Of a stretch of 64,000 nt of DNA, positions 1-10,911 are shown piece after piece (the first letter of the stretch is position 1; every line of letters begins with the position of its first letter). The stretch is from NCBI RefSeq assembly GCF_000686025.1, contig NZ_JMLQ01000004.1, forward strand, positions 186,001-250,000. The letters run 5' to 3'. The DNA is from Rhodococcus sp. UNC23MFCrub1.1. GTDB taxonomy: Bacteria > Actinomycetota > Actinomycetes > Mycobacteriales > Mycobacteriaceae. The notes under the pieces were generated by a model. It worked only from the letters and a program-made list of their open reading frames with translations. It searched no databases and was not told the origin of the DNA. The position numbers and the translations under genes are program-made.

Positions 1-416
1 TCGTCGTGGATGCGAGTGAGCAGGTCGGTGAGGGTCGCTCGGTCGTCCGCGCTCAGGCCGGCGAACATCGCCTCGGACGCGCTGCGCTGCGCCTGTGCGA
101 TGGTGTCCGCGAGTGCCCGCCCCTCGTCGGTGAGGTCGAGGAGAACCGCGCGACGATCGGTGGCATCGGCGTGCCGTGCGACGTAGCCGGCCGACTCCAG
201 CGCGTCGACGACATCGGTTGCCGATCGGGGTGCGATGCGTAACCGTTCCGCCAGATCTCCGGGCCGAAGTGGTCCCGCCGCGCCGGACAGCACGCGCAGT
301 GCCCGTCCGTGTGAGGGCGAGAGTCCGAAAGGTTCGAGTGCGGCCATGTGGCGGCGCCGCATCGACCTGGCCACCATCATGACCAGATCGGCCGGGTCCT
401 TCTCGTGGGAATGCAC
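1..416 (-). CDS. MarR-family transcriptional regulator (3' end cut by window edge)
   Basis: The frame reads as a winged-helix MarR regulator. A helix-turn-helix (RPGDLAERLRIAPRSATDVVDALE) is followed by the wing with a DxRxA signature (DATDRRAVLLDLT) and the family's C-terminal dimerisation helix begins (LTDEGRALAD). The GTG start at 416 was chosen because TAGTAT lies 6 nt upstream, which fits a leaderless transcript, and no Shine-Dalgarno sequence is present. The stop codon lies beyond base 1. It is divergent from an ABC exporter gene, with three half-sites of one operator between them, so it probably represses the exporter and itself in response to a ligand that the exporter may remove. The ligand cannot be read from the sequence. 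Confidence 0.85.
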   Translation of the reverse strand, partial: MHSHEKDPADLVMMVARSMRRRHMAALEPFGLSPSHGRALRVLSGAAGPLRPGDLAERLRIAPRSATDVVDALESAGYVARHADATDRRAVLLDLTDEGRALADTIAQAQRSASEAMFAGLSADDRATLTDLLTRIHD

Positions 417-422
417 GGGACG

Positions 423-428
423 ATACTA
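423..428 (-). promoter_or_regulatory. -10 hexamer TAGTAT of the MarR gene
   Basis: TAGTAT reads on the minus strand and is followed by 6 nt and then the GTG start, so transcription would begin at or next to the start codon. It lies 16 bp from the palindromic operator. Confidence 0.55.
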
Positions 429-443
429 GCGTTGCAGCGGTCG

Positions 444-465
444 ACCTCATAATGAGGTAACCTCA
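444..465. promoter_or_regulatory. Candidate MarR operator (three half-sites)
   Basis: The sequence holds ACCTCA-TAA-TGAGGT-A-ACCTCA, three copies of one 6-bp half-site in alternating orientation. It sits in the 73-bp gap between the divergent MarR and ABC genes, 25 bp before the ABC start codon. Nested or overlapping palindromes of this size are typical of autoregulated MarR operators. The assignment is an inference. Confidence 0.55.
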
Positions 466-489
466 GTTCTACCCGATCAGGGAGGTCAT

Positions 490-2304
490 ATGCGTTCCTC
501 CACCACACCGGCAAGGCCGGTGCAGTCCCCCGTGACATCTGCGGACCACCAGCCCGCACCGCTCGGGCGCGTCGTCGCCCTCTTCCGGCCCTATCGCGGC
601 CGGGTCGCCGCGGTGAGCGCGGTCATCACCCTCAGCGCCGTCGTGGCACTGGGATCGCCGCTGCTCCTGCGCGACATGCTCGATCACGCCATCCCGAACG
701 CCGACGTCACGCTGGTGACGATCCTCGCGGCCGGCATGATCGCGATCGCCGTCGTCACCAGCTGTCTCGGCGTCGCCCAGACCTGGATGTCCAACAGCAT
801 CGGGCAGGCCCTGATGCATCAGCTCCGCGTGCAGGTCTATTCGCACCTGCAGCGTCAGTCGCTCGGCTTCTTCGCGCGCACCCGCACCGGCGAGGTGCAG
901 TCGCGCATCGCCAACGACATCGGCGGCATGCAGTCCGTCGTCACCAACACGGCCACGTCGATCGCTCAGAACGCGACCACCGTCATGGCCACCGTCGTCG
1001 CGCTCTTCCTGCTCGACTGGAAACTGGCCCTCTTCTCGCTCGCCATCCTGCCGGTGTTCGTCCGCATCGCTCGGCGGGTCGGCGACGAGCGTCGCCGTAT
1101 CTCCACCGTGCGACAACGCCTGCTCAGCGATCTGTCCGTCCAGGTGGAGGAGTCGCTCTCGGTGAGCGGCATCCTGCTGGGCAAGACGACCGGCGCGTCG
1201 TCGGTCCTCACGAATCGGTTCACCGAACGCTCGTCCGAGGTCGCCGACGTCGAACTCCGCTCGATGATGGCGGGCAAGTGGCGCATGGCGACCATGTCGA
1301 TCAGCTTCGCCGCAATGCCGGCCCTGGTCTACTGGTTCGCCGGCATCACCATCGGCAACGGCAGCGCGTTGACGGTGGGAACGCTGGTCGCGTTCACCAC
1401 CCTTCAGACTCAGCTGTTCCGCCCCACGATGATGCTGCTCAACACCGGCGTCGAGGTGCAGAGCTCCCTGGCTCTGTTCGGCCGAGTCTTCGAGTACCTC
1501 GATCTCCCGGTGGACATCGACGAACCCGCCGTACCGACGCCGATCGATCCGACGGCCCGACGCGGTGAGGTGCGCTTCCGCCACGTGGGCTTCGACTATC
1601 CGGGTGCGGCACATCCGACGCTCACGGACATCGACCTCACGGTCCCCGCCGGGAGCACCCTGGCGATCGTGGGAGCGACCGGCGCCGGCAAGACGACACT
1701 CGGGTATCTGACGGCGCGGCTCTACGATCCGACGTCCGGGTCGGTCGAGGTCGACGGTGTCGATCTCCGCGATCTCTCGCTCGCCGACGTGTCTGCGACG
1801 GTCGGGGTGGTGTCGCAGGAGACCTATCTCTTCCACGACACGATCCGCGAGAACCTCCGCTTCGCGCGGCCCGACGCCACCGACGCGGACATCGAGAATG
1901 CCGCTCGCACAGCGCAGATCCACGATTTCATCGCCTCGCTCGACGACGGCTACGACACGATGGTGGGGGAGCGTGGCTACCGGTTCTCCGGCGGCGAGAA
2001 GCAGCGCCTCGCCATCGCGCGCACCGTACTGCGCAACCCGCCCGTCCTCGTTCTGGACGAGGCCACCAGCGCCCTGGACACCACCACCGAACGTGCTCTC
2101 GCCGACGCGATCGACCAGCTCGAGCAGGACCGCACCACCATCGTGGTGGCCCACCGACTCTCCACCGTGCGGTCGGCCGATCGCATCGTGGTGCTCGATC
2201 ACGGGCACGTCGTCGAATCGGGAACCCACGACGAGCTCGTCGCCCGCGGCGGTGCCTACGCCGCACTGCTGGAGGCGTCCGGCGACTCGCTGGTCACTGC
2301 CTGA
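490..2304 (+). CDS. ABC-type multidrug/lipid exporter, fused membrane and ATPase domains
   Basis: The 604-residue protein is a half-size type IV ABC exporter. Residues about 35-330 form the six-helix membrane domain, and residues about 355-600 the ATPase. Walker A (GATGAGKTT) is near residue 394, the signature (FSGGEKQRL) near 498, Walker B (LVLDEATSALD) near 518, and the H-loop follows in VVAHRLST. It should act as a homodimer in the inner membrane, moving hydrophobic compounds outward. A GGAGGT ribosome-binding site precedes the ATG. Its promoter region overlaps the MarR half-sites, which suggests control by the divergent MarR protein. The substrate is unknown. Confidence 0.9.
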   Translation: MRSSTTPARPVQSPVTSADHQPAPLGRVVALFRPYRGRVAAVSAVITLSAVVALGSPLLLRDMLDHAIPNADVTLVTILAAGMIAIAVVTSCLGVAQTWMSNSIGQALMHQLRVQVYSHLQRQSLGFFARTRTGEVQSRIANDIGGMQSVVTNTATSIAQNATTVMATVVALFLLDWKLALFSLAILPVFVRIARRVGDERRRISTVRQRLLSDLSVQVEESLSVSGILLGKTTGASSVLTNRFTERSSEVADVELRSMMAGKWRMATMSISFAAMPALVYWFAGITIGNGSALTVGTLVAFTTLQTQLFRPTMMLLNTGVEVQSSLALFGRVFEYLDLPVDIDEPAVPTPIDPTARRGEVRFRHVGFDYPGAAHPTLTDIDLTVPAGSTLAIVGATGAGKTTLGYLTARLYDPTSGSVEVDGVDLRDLSLADVSATVGVVSQETYLFHDTIRENLRFARPDATDADIENAARTAQIHDFIASLDDGYDTMVGERGYRFSGGEKQRLAIARTVLRNPPVLVLDEATSALDTTTERALADAIDQLEQDRTTIVVAHRLSTVRSADRIVVLDHGHVVESGTHDELVARGGAYAALLEASGDSLVTA

Positions 2305-2440
2305 CCACTCCTCTTGTCAACCCCCGCGGCGCTCCTGTGGACGGCCGTCCACAGGTGCTCGCGGGCCCTTCTGTCCGCGCTGCGAGCGGCGCAGAGTCGG
2401 GGGCGCGGTCGGTACCGGATCGACTGCGAGAGGGGGAACG

Positions 2441-2887
2441 ATGTACGAGTCGTATCTGACCGTGGTGGGCACCGTCATCACCGATCCGATCAAGCGCACC
2501 ACGCCGTCCGGCGACGAGGTGCTCAGCTTCCGCGTGGCCAGCAATTCGCGCCGCATGGACCGCGAGAGTGGGGAGTGGCAGGACGGGGACACGCTCTACG
2601 CCTCGGTCAGCTGCTGGCGACGTCTCGTGTCGGGGGTCGGAGCGTCGCTGATGAAGGGCGATTCGGTCATCGTCTTCGGGCAGGCGCACACCAACGAGTA
2701 CACGACCAAGGAGGGCGTGGGCCGAGCCGATCTCGAGATCCGAGCCACCGCGGTGGGACCCGATCTCGCTCGGTGCCACGTCAAGGTGGACCGGCCGCGT
2801 CAGGCGGCCGAGCGGCAGGAGTCCGGCGAGACCGTCGCCGAGGCCGCGGTGGACACGGCGGAGCCCGAGCCGGTGCCGGTGGGCTGA
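2441..2887 (+). CDS. Single-stranded DNA-binding protein, short paralogue
   Basis: The 148-residue protein starts with an SSB-type OB fold (YLTVVGTVITDPIKR, then DTLYASVSCWRRL) covering about residues 1-115 and ends in a short acidic, proline-rich tail. The tail lacks the DDDIPF-type tip of the main replicative SSB, so this is the second, shorter SSB found in actinobacteria upstream of ettA. The expected role is binding single-stranded DNA, possibly under stress or in recombination. An AGGGGGAA motif precedes the ATG. The same SSB-EttA-GDH order occurs in mycobacteria (Rv2478c in M. tuberculosis, from memory). Confidence 0.85.
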   Translation: MYESYLTVVGTVITDPIKRTTPSGDEVLSFRVASNSRRMDRESGEWQDGDTLYASVSCWRRLVSGVGASLMKGDSVIVFGQAHTNEYTTKEGVGRADLEIRATAVGPDLARCHVKVDRPRQAAERQESGETVAEAAVDTAEPEPVPVG

Positions 2888-3029
2888 CCGCGAACGGTTT
2901 CACGGGCACCGGTCGGTCCCGGTAGACTTCCGCGTCGAGCACATCTCCCAGTTGTCGGCCCCGTCGTCGGCATCTCAGCCGGCGCGATCCGCCCGGCACA
3001 CACGCTGGTGAGCACATCGAGAGGAACTC

Positions 3030-4709
<1,680 letters not shown>

Positions 4710-4758
4710 AATGTACTGGTAAGTAACCTATTTTCATCGCACGCCACGTCACCGCGGT

Positions 4759-4800
4759 GTTCGGCTCCCGGCCTCGCGAGGCTAGGGTCGGGAGCCGAAC
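4759..4800 (+). terminator. Hairpin between ettA and gdh
   Basis: Arms GTTCGGCTCCCG (4759-4770) and CGGGAGCCGAAC (4789-4800) form a perfect 12-bp stem. The loop carries a further GCCTCG/CGAGGC palindrome. No T-run follows, which is common for actinobacterial terminators. It ends 63 bp before gdh. Confidence 0.55.
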
Positions 4801-4863
4801 CCCACGGACAACGTCGCCCCGACCGGTGGATCCGCCGCTCGTGGTGATCGAAAGGCGACAGCG

Positions 4864-7800
4864 ATGACTTCAGCGGGAGAGCACTCCGAGGCGGCAACGG
4901 CGCCGAACTCGGTGCTCGATCGGGCGGACGACCTCCGCGCGGTGTACTTCGGGCACGTCGATCTGGACGTGTTGCGGACCACCACGGGAGCCGACCCGAC
5001 CGCGGTGGTGCACCGACATCTGGAGCTCGCCGAGCGTCGTGATCCCGGCGTCGCCTCTCTCGCCCTGCACCGCGGACCCGACAGCACCGTCGGCGTGGCC
5101 CTGCAGATCGTCACCGACGACATGCCGATGCTGGTCGAGTCGGTCACCGCCTGGCTCACCGGAGCCGGCATCGCGGTCGTCGAGGTGGTGCACCCGATCC
5201 TGCGCGTCGTGCGCGACGAGTCCGGCGCGCTCCTCTCCATCCGAGGCGGAGCCACCCCGTCCGATGTCGAGACCGGCGATCTCGCGGACGGCAGCATCCT
5301 CGAATCGTGGATCCACGTGGCTCTGCACCCCGCGGCGAGCGAGGAGGCCTTCGCCTCGCTCGAGAGCTCGCTGGCCGACGTGCTCGCCGACGTCCGTCGC
5401 GTCGTCGACGACACCGAGGCCATGCAGCGTCGCCAGCTGGAACTGGCCGATCGTCTGGAACGACCACGCCGCGGAGACGCGGACGGAACCGAGTCCGTCA
5501 CCCCCGAGGCGCGGCACGACGCCGCCCGCCTGCTGCGGTGGTTGTCCGAGGGCAACTTCCGCGTGCTCGGCAGCCGCCGGTACACCGCGACGGAGGCGGG
5601 TCTCGAACCCGTCGCCGAGTCCGCGCTGGGCATCCTGCGATCCGACGATCCGGGCGCCGTCGCGGGCTTCGACCTGCCGATCGACCGAGTGGTCGCTCGC
5701 GAGGACCTTCTCGTGCTCACCCGCGCCTCGAGCTCCACGTCGGTGCACCGCGCCGTGCACCCCTACTTCGTCGGTGTCCACGACCTGGACGACGAGGGAA
5801 ACACGGTGGGAGAGCACCGGTTCACGGGGCTGTTCACCATCTCCGCACTGCACGGCAACGTCCTCGACATCCCGGTCGTGGGTGATCGCGTGCGCACCGT
5901 CATCGAGCGCGCCGGGCACACCCTGTCGTCGTACTCCGGCCAGGCCATGCTCGAGTCGATCCAGTCCTTCCCGCGCACCGAACTCTTCTCGGCGGACAGC
6001 AGGTCGCTCTTCGACACCATCTCGGCCGTGGAGCGCAGTGCCCTGCGCCGCGAGGTGCTGCTCTTCCTGCGCCGCGACGGGTACGGCCGGTTCGTGTCGG
6101 CGCTGGTCTACCTTCCGCGCGACTCCTACACCACCCGCCTGCGTCTCGAGACCCGCAGGATCCTGCTGCACGAGCTCGGCGGTACCGACGTCGAGTACGA
6201 GGCACGCGTCTCGGACAGCCCACTCGCGTTGGTGCACTTCACTGTTCGCTTCGACGGACAGAGCGCGGACGCCGTCGACGTCTCGGACGCCAACCGCGAC
6301 CGCATCCGGGCCCTGATCGCCGACGCCACCCGCACGTGGGATGACGCTCTGCGTGAGGCGGCCGCGGCCGACCCGTCGGTGTCGCCCGACAACGCGGCGC
6401 GCTATGCCGTCGCCTTCCCCGAGGCCTACAAGCAGGACTTCGACGCGGACCGGGCGCTCGTCGACATCGCTCGACTCGACGCGCTCGTCGGCGACGACAT
6501 CGACATGTGCCTGTACCGCCCGCGCGACGCCGAGGCGGGTCACTGGCGTTTCTCCCTCTACGTGACCGGCAGCGAGGTCTCGCTGAGCCAGGTGCTGCCC
6601 GTCCTGCAGAGCCTCGGTGTGGAGGTGGTCGACGAGCGGCCGTACGCCGTGGTGCGCAAGGACGGAACGCGCTGCTGGATCTACGATTTCGGCCTGTCCG
6701 CGGAGCCCGAGGTCATCGAGGGCGCCGAGAACCAGACGAGTGTGGTCAGCCGACGATTCACCGACGCGTTCGCTGCCGTGTGGAACGGCCACGCGGAGGC
6801 CGACCGCTTCAACGAACTGGTTCTGCGGGCCGGTCTCGAGTGGCGCCGCGCGGTGGTGCTGCGGGCGTACGCGAAGTACCTGCGCCAGGCCGCATTCCCT
6901 TTCAGCCAGACCGGCATCGAGGGTGTTCTCCTCGCCAACCCGGTGACGGCTCGACTGATCGTCGACCTGTTCGACGCGCAGTTCGATCCCGCCTCGGCGT
7001 CCGAGGAGCGTGCCGACGAGATCGCGTCGGAGCTCGCCGAACTGATCGATCAGGTGGTCAGCCTCGACGCCGACAGGGTGCTGCGTGCCCTGTTCACCCT
7101 CGTGCGAGCGACGCTGCGCACCAACCACTTCGTCGTCGACGAGCAGGGTCGCGAGCGCGATTTCCTGTCCCTGAAGTTCGACCCTCGCGGCATCGACGTG
7201 CTGCCCAAGCCGCGCCCGCGTTTCGAGATCTTCGTGTACTCGCCGCGCGTCGAGGGCGTGCACCTGCGCTTCGGCACGGTCGCGCGCGGTGGTCTCCGCT
7301 GGTCCGACCGGCGCGAGGACTTCCGCACCGAGGTGCTGGGACTGGCCAAGGCGCAGGCCGTCAAGAACGCGGTCATCGTGCCGGTGGGGGCGAAGGGCGG
7401 CTTCGTCGTCAAGCAGCCGCCGTCTCCGACCGGCGATGCTGCGACCGACCGCTCCGCGACCACCGCCGAGGGGAGAGCCTGCTACCGCATGTTCATCGCG
7501 GGGCTGCTGGACGTCACCGACAACCTCGACCGCGCCACCCGCGCCGCGATCCCACCGCAGCGCGTGGTGCGACGTGACGACGACGACTCGTACCTCGTGG
7601 TGGCGGCGGACAAGGGCACTGCCACGTTCTCCGATCTCGCGAACGAGGTGTCCGCCGAGTACGGCTTCTGGCTCGGTGACGCCTTCGCCTCGGGCGGGTC
7701 GGTGGGGTACGACCACAAGGCGATGGGCATCACCGCCAAGGGTGCCTGGGAGAGCGTGAAGCGTCACTTCCGCGAGTACGGCATCGACACGCAGTCCGAC

Positions 7801-9729
7801 GAGATCACCGTGGTCGGTATCGGTGACATGAGTGGCGACGTGTTCGGCAACGGGATGCTGCTCAGTGAACATCTCCGCATCGTCGCCGCGTTCGACCACC
7901 GGCACATCTTCCTGGATCCCGCACCCGACGCGGCCGCCTCCTTCGCGGAGCGACGGCGACTGTTCGAACTGCCGCGCTCGTCGTGGGCGGATTACGACAC
8001 CTCCCTGATCAGCAGGGGTGGCGGAGTACACGAACGCACCGTGAAGTCGGTACCGGTCAGCGCCGAGGTGCGCGCGGCTCTCGGACTGGCGGACGACGTC
8101 ACCGCCCTGTCACCGCCCGAACTGATGCGCGCCATCCTCACGGCGCCGGTGGACCTGCTGTGGAACGGCGGCATCGGCACCTACGTGAAGTCGCGCACCG
8201 AGAGCGATGCCGACGTGGGCGACAAGGCCAACGACCCGGTGCGCGTGAACGGTGCGGACCTGCGGGCGCGCGTGGTCGGAGAGGGCGGCAACCTCGGGGT
8301 GACCGCGCTCGGCCGCATCGAGTACAGCGCCGCGGGCGGCAAGATCAACACCGACGCCGTGGACAACTCCGCCGGCGTCGACTGCTCCGATCACGAGGTC
8401 AACATCAAGATCCTGCTCGATTCCACCGTGACGTCGGGTGACCTGGCCGCAGAGGACCGGGAGTCCCTGCTGGCCTCCATGACGGACGAGGTGGGCGCCC
8501 TCGTTCTCGAGGACAACGTCGCGCAGAACGAGCTGCTGGGTGTCTCACGGGCACACGCCCCCGAACTGCTGGGCGTCCACGCTCGACTGATCGCCGACCT
8601 GGTGGCGTCGGGCCGGGTGGACAGGTCGCTCGACGCGCTGCCGACGAAGTCGGAGATCTCGCGGCGCCTGCAGAACGGCCTGGGTCTCACCTCGCCCGAG
8701 CTGTCGACTCTCATGGCTCACGTGAAGTTGGCGCTGCAGGAAGACCTGCTGGCATCGGATCTGCCGGACAACGACGTGTTCGCCCCGCTCATGACGGACT
8801 ACTTCCCGACGCCGTTGCGCGAACGTTTCGCCGGTGCCATCAAGGCGCATCCGCTGCGCCGGGAGATCGTGGCCACGCGGGTGGCGAACGAGACGGTCGA
8901 CCACGGCGGCATCACCTACGCCTTCCGCCTCGCGGAGGACTCGGGAGTCGGGAGCACGGACGCGGCGCGAGCGTTCGCGGCGACGAGCGAGATCTTCGGT
9001 CTGCACGACATCTGGGCCGCGATCGCCGCGGCCGACATGCCCACGGACGCGTCCGACGAACTGGTGCTCGAGTCTCGTCGCCTCCTCGACCGAGGATCCC
9101 GCTGGCTGTTGTCGAACCGGCCGCAGCCCATCGCTGTCGGTGCCGAGATCACGAGGTTCGCGCGCAAGGTGCGGATCCTGGAATCGCAGCTTCCGACCTG
9201 GCTGAAGGGTCGGCAGGCACGCAGCGGACTCGACCGTGCCACGTCCGCCATCGAGAAAGGCGCACCGGAAGAGCTCGCGCACAGAGTGTTCCGGCTCCTC
9301 GACGTGTTCTGCCTGCTCGACGTCATCGAGACGGCGGACATCGCGAACGAGGACGACGAGGTGATGGCGAGCCTCTACTACGCCCTCAGCGAGCACCTCG
9401 GCATCGACTGGCTGCTGTCTGCAGTGTCCACGCTCGAACGCGGCGACCGCTGGCACTCCCTGGCGCGGTTGGCGTTGCGGGACGACCTGTACTCGTCGCT
9501 GCGTGCCCTCACGCTCGACGTGACGGGCGGCGGCGAACCGGGGGAGACGGCGGACGAGATGATCGCCGACTGGGAGTCCACCAATGCCTCCCGGCTCGCT
9601 CGTGCCCGAGCGGCCCTGACGGAGATCGGCGAGTCCGGAACGCTGGATCTGGCGACGCTCTCGGTGGCGGCGCGGCAGATCCGCAGCATGGTGCGAGGGG
9701 CGGGTGCGCGGACCGACGTCTCGCGTTGA
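4864..9729 (+). CDS. gdh: NAD-specific glutamate dehydrogenase, large (180 kDa) class
   Basis: The 1,621-residue protein matches the length of the large L-GDH family (about 1,600). It oxidises L-glutamate to 2-oxoglutarate and ammonia with NAD and mainly serves glutamate catabolism. The catalytic core lies in the C-terminal half. RGGLRWSDR precedes PVGAKGGFVVK near residue 841, which carries the conserved active-site lysines, and NGGIGTYVKS (about 1,100) and VVGEGGNLG (about 1,137) belong to the dinucleotide domain. The long N-terminal third contains ACT-like regulatory regions seen in this class. An AAAGG motif stands 8 nt before the ATG. It lies downstream of ettA as in M. tuberculosis (Rv2476c), where activity is controlled by the GarA protein; GarA is not in this window. 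Confidence 0.93.
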   Translation: MTSAGEHSEAATAPNSVLDRADDLRAVYFGHVDLDVLRTTTGADPTAVVHRHLELAERRDPGVASLALHRGPDSTVGVALQIVTDDMPMLVESVTAWLTGAGIAVVEVVHPILRVVRDESGALLSIRGGATPSDVETGDLADGSILESWIHVALHPAASEEAFASLESSLADVLADVRRVVDDTEAMQRRQLELADRLERPRRGDADGTESVTPEARHDAARLLRWLSEGNFRVLGSRRYTATEAGLEPVAESALGILRSDDPGAVAGFDLPIDRVVAREDLLVLTRASSSTSVHRAVHPYFVGVHDLDDEGNTVGEHRFTGLFTISALHGNVLDIPVVGDRVRTVIERAGHTLSSYSGQAMLESIQSFPRTELFSADSRSLFDTISAVERSALRREVLLFLRRDGYGRFVSALVYLPRDSYTTRLRLETRRILLHELGGTDVEYEARVSDSPLALVHFTVRFDGQSADAVDVSDANRDRIRALIADATRTWDDALREAAAADPSVSPDNAARYAVAFPEAYKQDFDADRALVDIARLDALVGDDIDMCLYRPRDAEAGHWRFSLYVTGSEVSLSQVLPVLQSLGVEVVDERPYAVVRKDGTRCWIYDFGLSAEPEVIEGAENQTSVVSRRFTDAFAAVWNGHAEADRFNELVLRAGLEWRRAVVLRAYAKYLRQAAFPFSQTGIEGVLLANPVTARLIVDLFDAQFDPASASEERADEIASELAELIDQVVSLDADRVLRALFTLVRATLRTNHFVVDEQGRERDFLSLKFDPRGIDVLPKPRPRFEIFVYSPRVEGVHLRFGTVARGGLRWSDRREDFRTEVLGLAKAQAVKNAVIVPVGAKGGFVVKQPPSPTGDAATDRSATTAEGRACYRMFIAGLLDVTDNLDRATRAAIPPQRVVRRDDDDSYLVVAADKGTATFSDLANEVSAEYGFWLGDAFASGGSVGYDHKAMGITAKGAWESVKRHFREYGIDTQSDEITVVGIGDMSGDVFGNGMLLSEHLRIVAAFDHRHIFLDPAPDAAASFAERRRLFELPRSSWADYDTSLISRGGGVHERTVKSVPVSAEVRAALGLADDVTALSPPELMRAILTAPVDLLWNGGIGTYVKSRTESDADVGDKANDPVRVNGADLRARVVGEGGNLGVTALGRIEYSAAGGKINTDAVDNSAGVDCSDHEVNIKILLDSTVTSGDLAAEDRESLLASMTDEVGALVLEDNVAQNELLGVSRAHAPELLGVHARLIADLVASGRVDRSLDALPTKSEISRRLQNGLGLTSPELSTLMAHVKLALQEDLLASDLPDNDVFAPLMTDYFPTPLRERFAGAIKAHPLRREIVATRVANETVDHGGITYAFRLAEDSGVGSTDAARAFAATSEIFGLHDIWAAIAAADMPTDASDELVLESRRLLDRGSRWLLSNRPQPIAVGAEITRFARKVRILESQLPTWLKGRQARSGLDRATSAIEKGAPEELAHRVFRLLDVFCLLDVIETADIANEDDEVMASLYYALSEHLGIDWLLSAVSTLERGDRWHSLARLALRDDLYSSLRALTLDVTGGGEPGETADEMIADWESTNASRLARARAALTEIGESGTLDLATLSVAARQIRSMVRGAGARTDVSR

Positions 9730-9750
9730 CCACGCCCGGGGGACGGACGT

Positions 9751-9774
9751 GCCCGGCCCGGCGCCGGGCCGGGC
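9751..9774. terminator. 24-bp perfect palindrome after gdh
   Basis: GCCCGGCCCGGC is followed directly by its reverse complement, giving a perfect 24-bp palindrome with no spacer. It lies 22 bp after the gdh stop and just before the thioesterase promoter hexamer. It probably ends gdh transcription as a very GC-rich hairpin. Confidence 0.5.
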
Positions 9775-9778
9775 CGGA

Positions 9779-9784
9779 TAGGTT
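9779..9784 (+). promoter_or_regulatory. -10 hexamer TAGGTT of the thioesterase gene
   Basis: TAGGTT is followed by 6 nt and the GTG start of the thioesterase, with no ribosome-binding site. This indicates a leaderless message that begins separately from gdh. Confidence 0.5.
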
Positions 9785-9790
9785 GGGGGA

Positions 9791-10222
9791 GTGACAGACG
9801 ACGAGCTCATCGGCTTCCACTGCCCCGTCGAGGTGCGCTGGTCGGACATGGACGTGTACCAGCACATCAACCACGCACGCATGGTGACGCTGCTGGAGGA
9901 GGCCCGCATCCCGTGGCTCATGGCCGACGGTGTCCCCACCGCGACCCTGCGGAACAGTGCGGTGATCGCCGACCTGCACGTGCGCTACCGCGGCCAGTTG
10001 CGCCACGAGGACACGCCTCTCGACGTGTTCATGTGGGTGGAGCAGTTGCGGGCCGTCGACTTCACGGCGGGATACGAGGTGCGCCCGCACGGCGCACCGA
10101 TGAGTACTCCGCCGGCCATCGTGGCGTCGACGCAGATCGCAGCCTTCGACATCGACACCCAGCGCCTGCGCCGGCTGTCCGGCGACGAGCGTGAGTACCT
10201 GCAGCGCTGGCAGCGGCCGTGA
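9791..10222 (+). CDS. Acyl-CoA thioesterase, hotdog fold (4HBT family)
   Basis: The 143-residue protein has the short 4-hydroxybenzoyl-CoA thioesterase layout. The N-terminal motif SDMDVYQHINHA carries the catalytic aspartate and the HINH turn of the hotdog helix. It should hydrolyse acyl-CoA thioesters in the cytoplasm; the chain preference is unknown. The GTG start is set by the TAGGTT hexamer 6 nt upstream. The next gene starts inside the stop codon (GTGA), so the two are probably translated together. The same pair follows gdh in mycobacteria (Rv2475c-Rv2474c, from memory). Confidence 0.85.
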   Translation: MTDDELIGFHCPVEVRWSDMDVYQHINHARMVTLLEEARIPWLMADGVPTATLRNSAVIADLHVRYRGQLRHEDTPLDVFMWVEQLRAVDFTAGYEVRPHGAPMSTPPAIVASTQIAAFDIDTQRLRRLSGDEREYLQRWQRP

Positions 10223-10890
10223 CGGGTGCGCTGGCCGAGCGGTCGGTGACCGTCCCGGACTCGCGGGACCGGGACGATCTGTCGACCTTCCTGACCCACG
10301 CCGCGCGGCTCGACCCGGGCGCGGTGGTGCGCCTCCGGCGCCGCGGTGACAGTCACGTGGTCGCGTGGATCGAGACCGGATTCGACGTCCTCGCCGCCCG
10401 CGTGATCCGCGCCCGGGTGCTGCCGTCGGACGTCACCGTGGCCGCGGACGGGCTCCTCTCGGCGATGCGATCCGCCGGACCTGCACCGTTCGATCCCGGC
10501 TTCGGCATGGACTCCGCCTGGCGCGGTCCGGTGCCGCCGGACGTTGGGTGGACCCATGTGGACGACGTCCCCGGTCCGGTGTTCGTGGAGCTGGCCGAGC
10601 GTGGTGTCGCCCTGGCCCGCGAACACGGAACCGATCACGGCCCGCCCGTGTCGCTGCTCGATCAGGGCGTGGTGACCGTCGAGGCCGACGGCGAGGCGGT
10701 GCCCGTGTCGATGCGCATGATCTTCGCGCTCAACGCCATGAAGTTCGTGCCCACGGTGTCCGACTCGTCGCGGAGTGCGGACGACGCGCGCGTCCGGGTG
10801 CGAATCGCTCGGTCCTGGATCCGGCTCGACGCCCGCTACGGATCGGTGTTCCGCAGCCGGGGCGCCACGATCCCGCTCATGGTGTCCTGA
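10219..10890 (+). CDS. Conserved hypothetical protein next to the thioesterase
   Basis: The 223-residue soluble protein has no signal peptide or membrane segment and no motif I can name. Short strand-rich stretches (GAVVRLRRRGDSHVVAWIET, ending RGATIPLMV) alternate with acidic loops. Its GTG overlaps the thioesterase stop by 4 nt, which predicts coupled translation and a shared role, but the function is not known. It corresponds in position to Rv2474c of M. tuberculosis. It is convergent with the alpha-glucosidase gene, 21 bp away. Confidence 0.75.
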   Translation: MTGALAERSVTVPDSRDRDDLSTFLTHAARLDPGAVVRLRRRGDSHVVAWIETGFDVLAARVIRARVLPSDVTVAADGLLSAMRSAGPAPFDPGFGMDSAWRGPVPPDVGWTHVDDVPGPVFVELAERGVALAREHGTDHGPPVSLLDQGVVTVEADGEAVPVSMRMIFALNAMKFVPTVSDSSRSADDARVRVRIARSWIRLDARYGSVFRSRGATIPLMVS

Positions 10891-10911
10891 CCGACCCGCA
10901 CCGCGACTCGC

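Noticed and set aside
4710..4740. Possible operator around TACTGGTAAGTA after ettA
   Set aside because: The arms are only 4 bp and the position between a stop codon and a terminator does not suggest regulation.
4870..8031. A 1,053-codon open frame opposite gdh
   Set aside because: It mirrors a clear GDH gene and has no protein-like motif, signal or start context.
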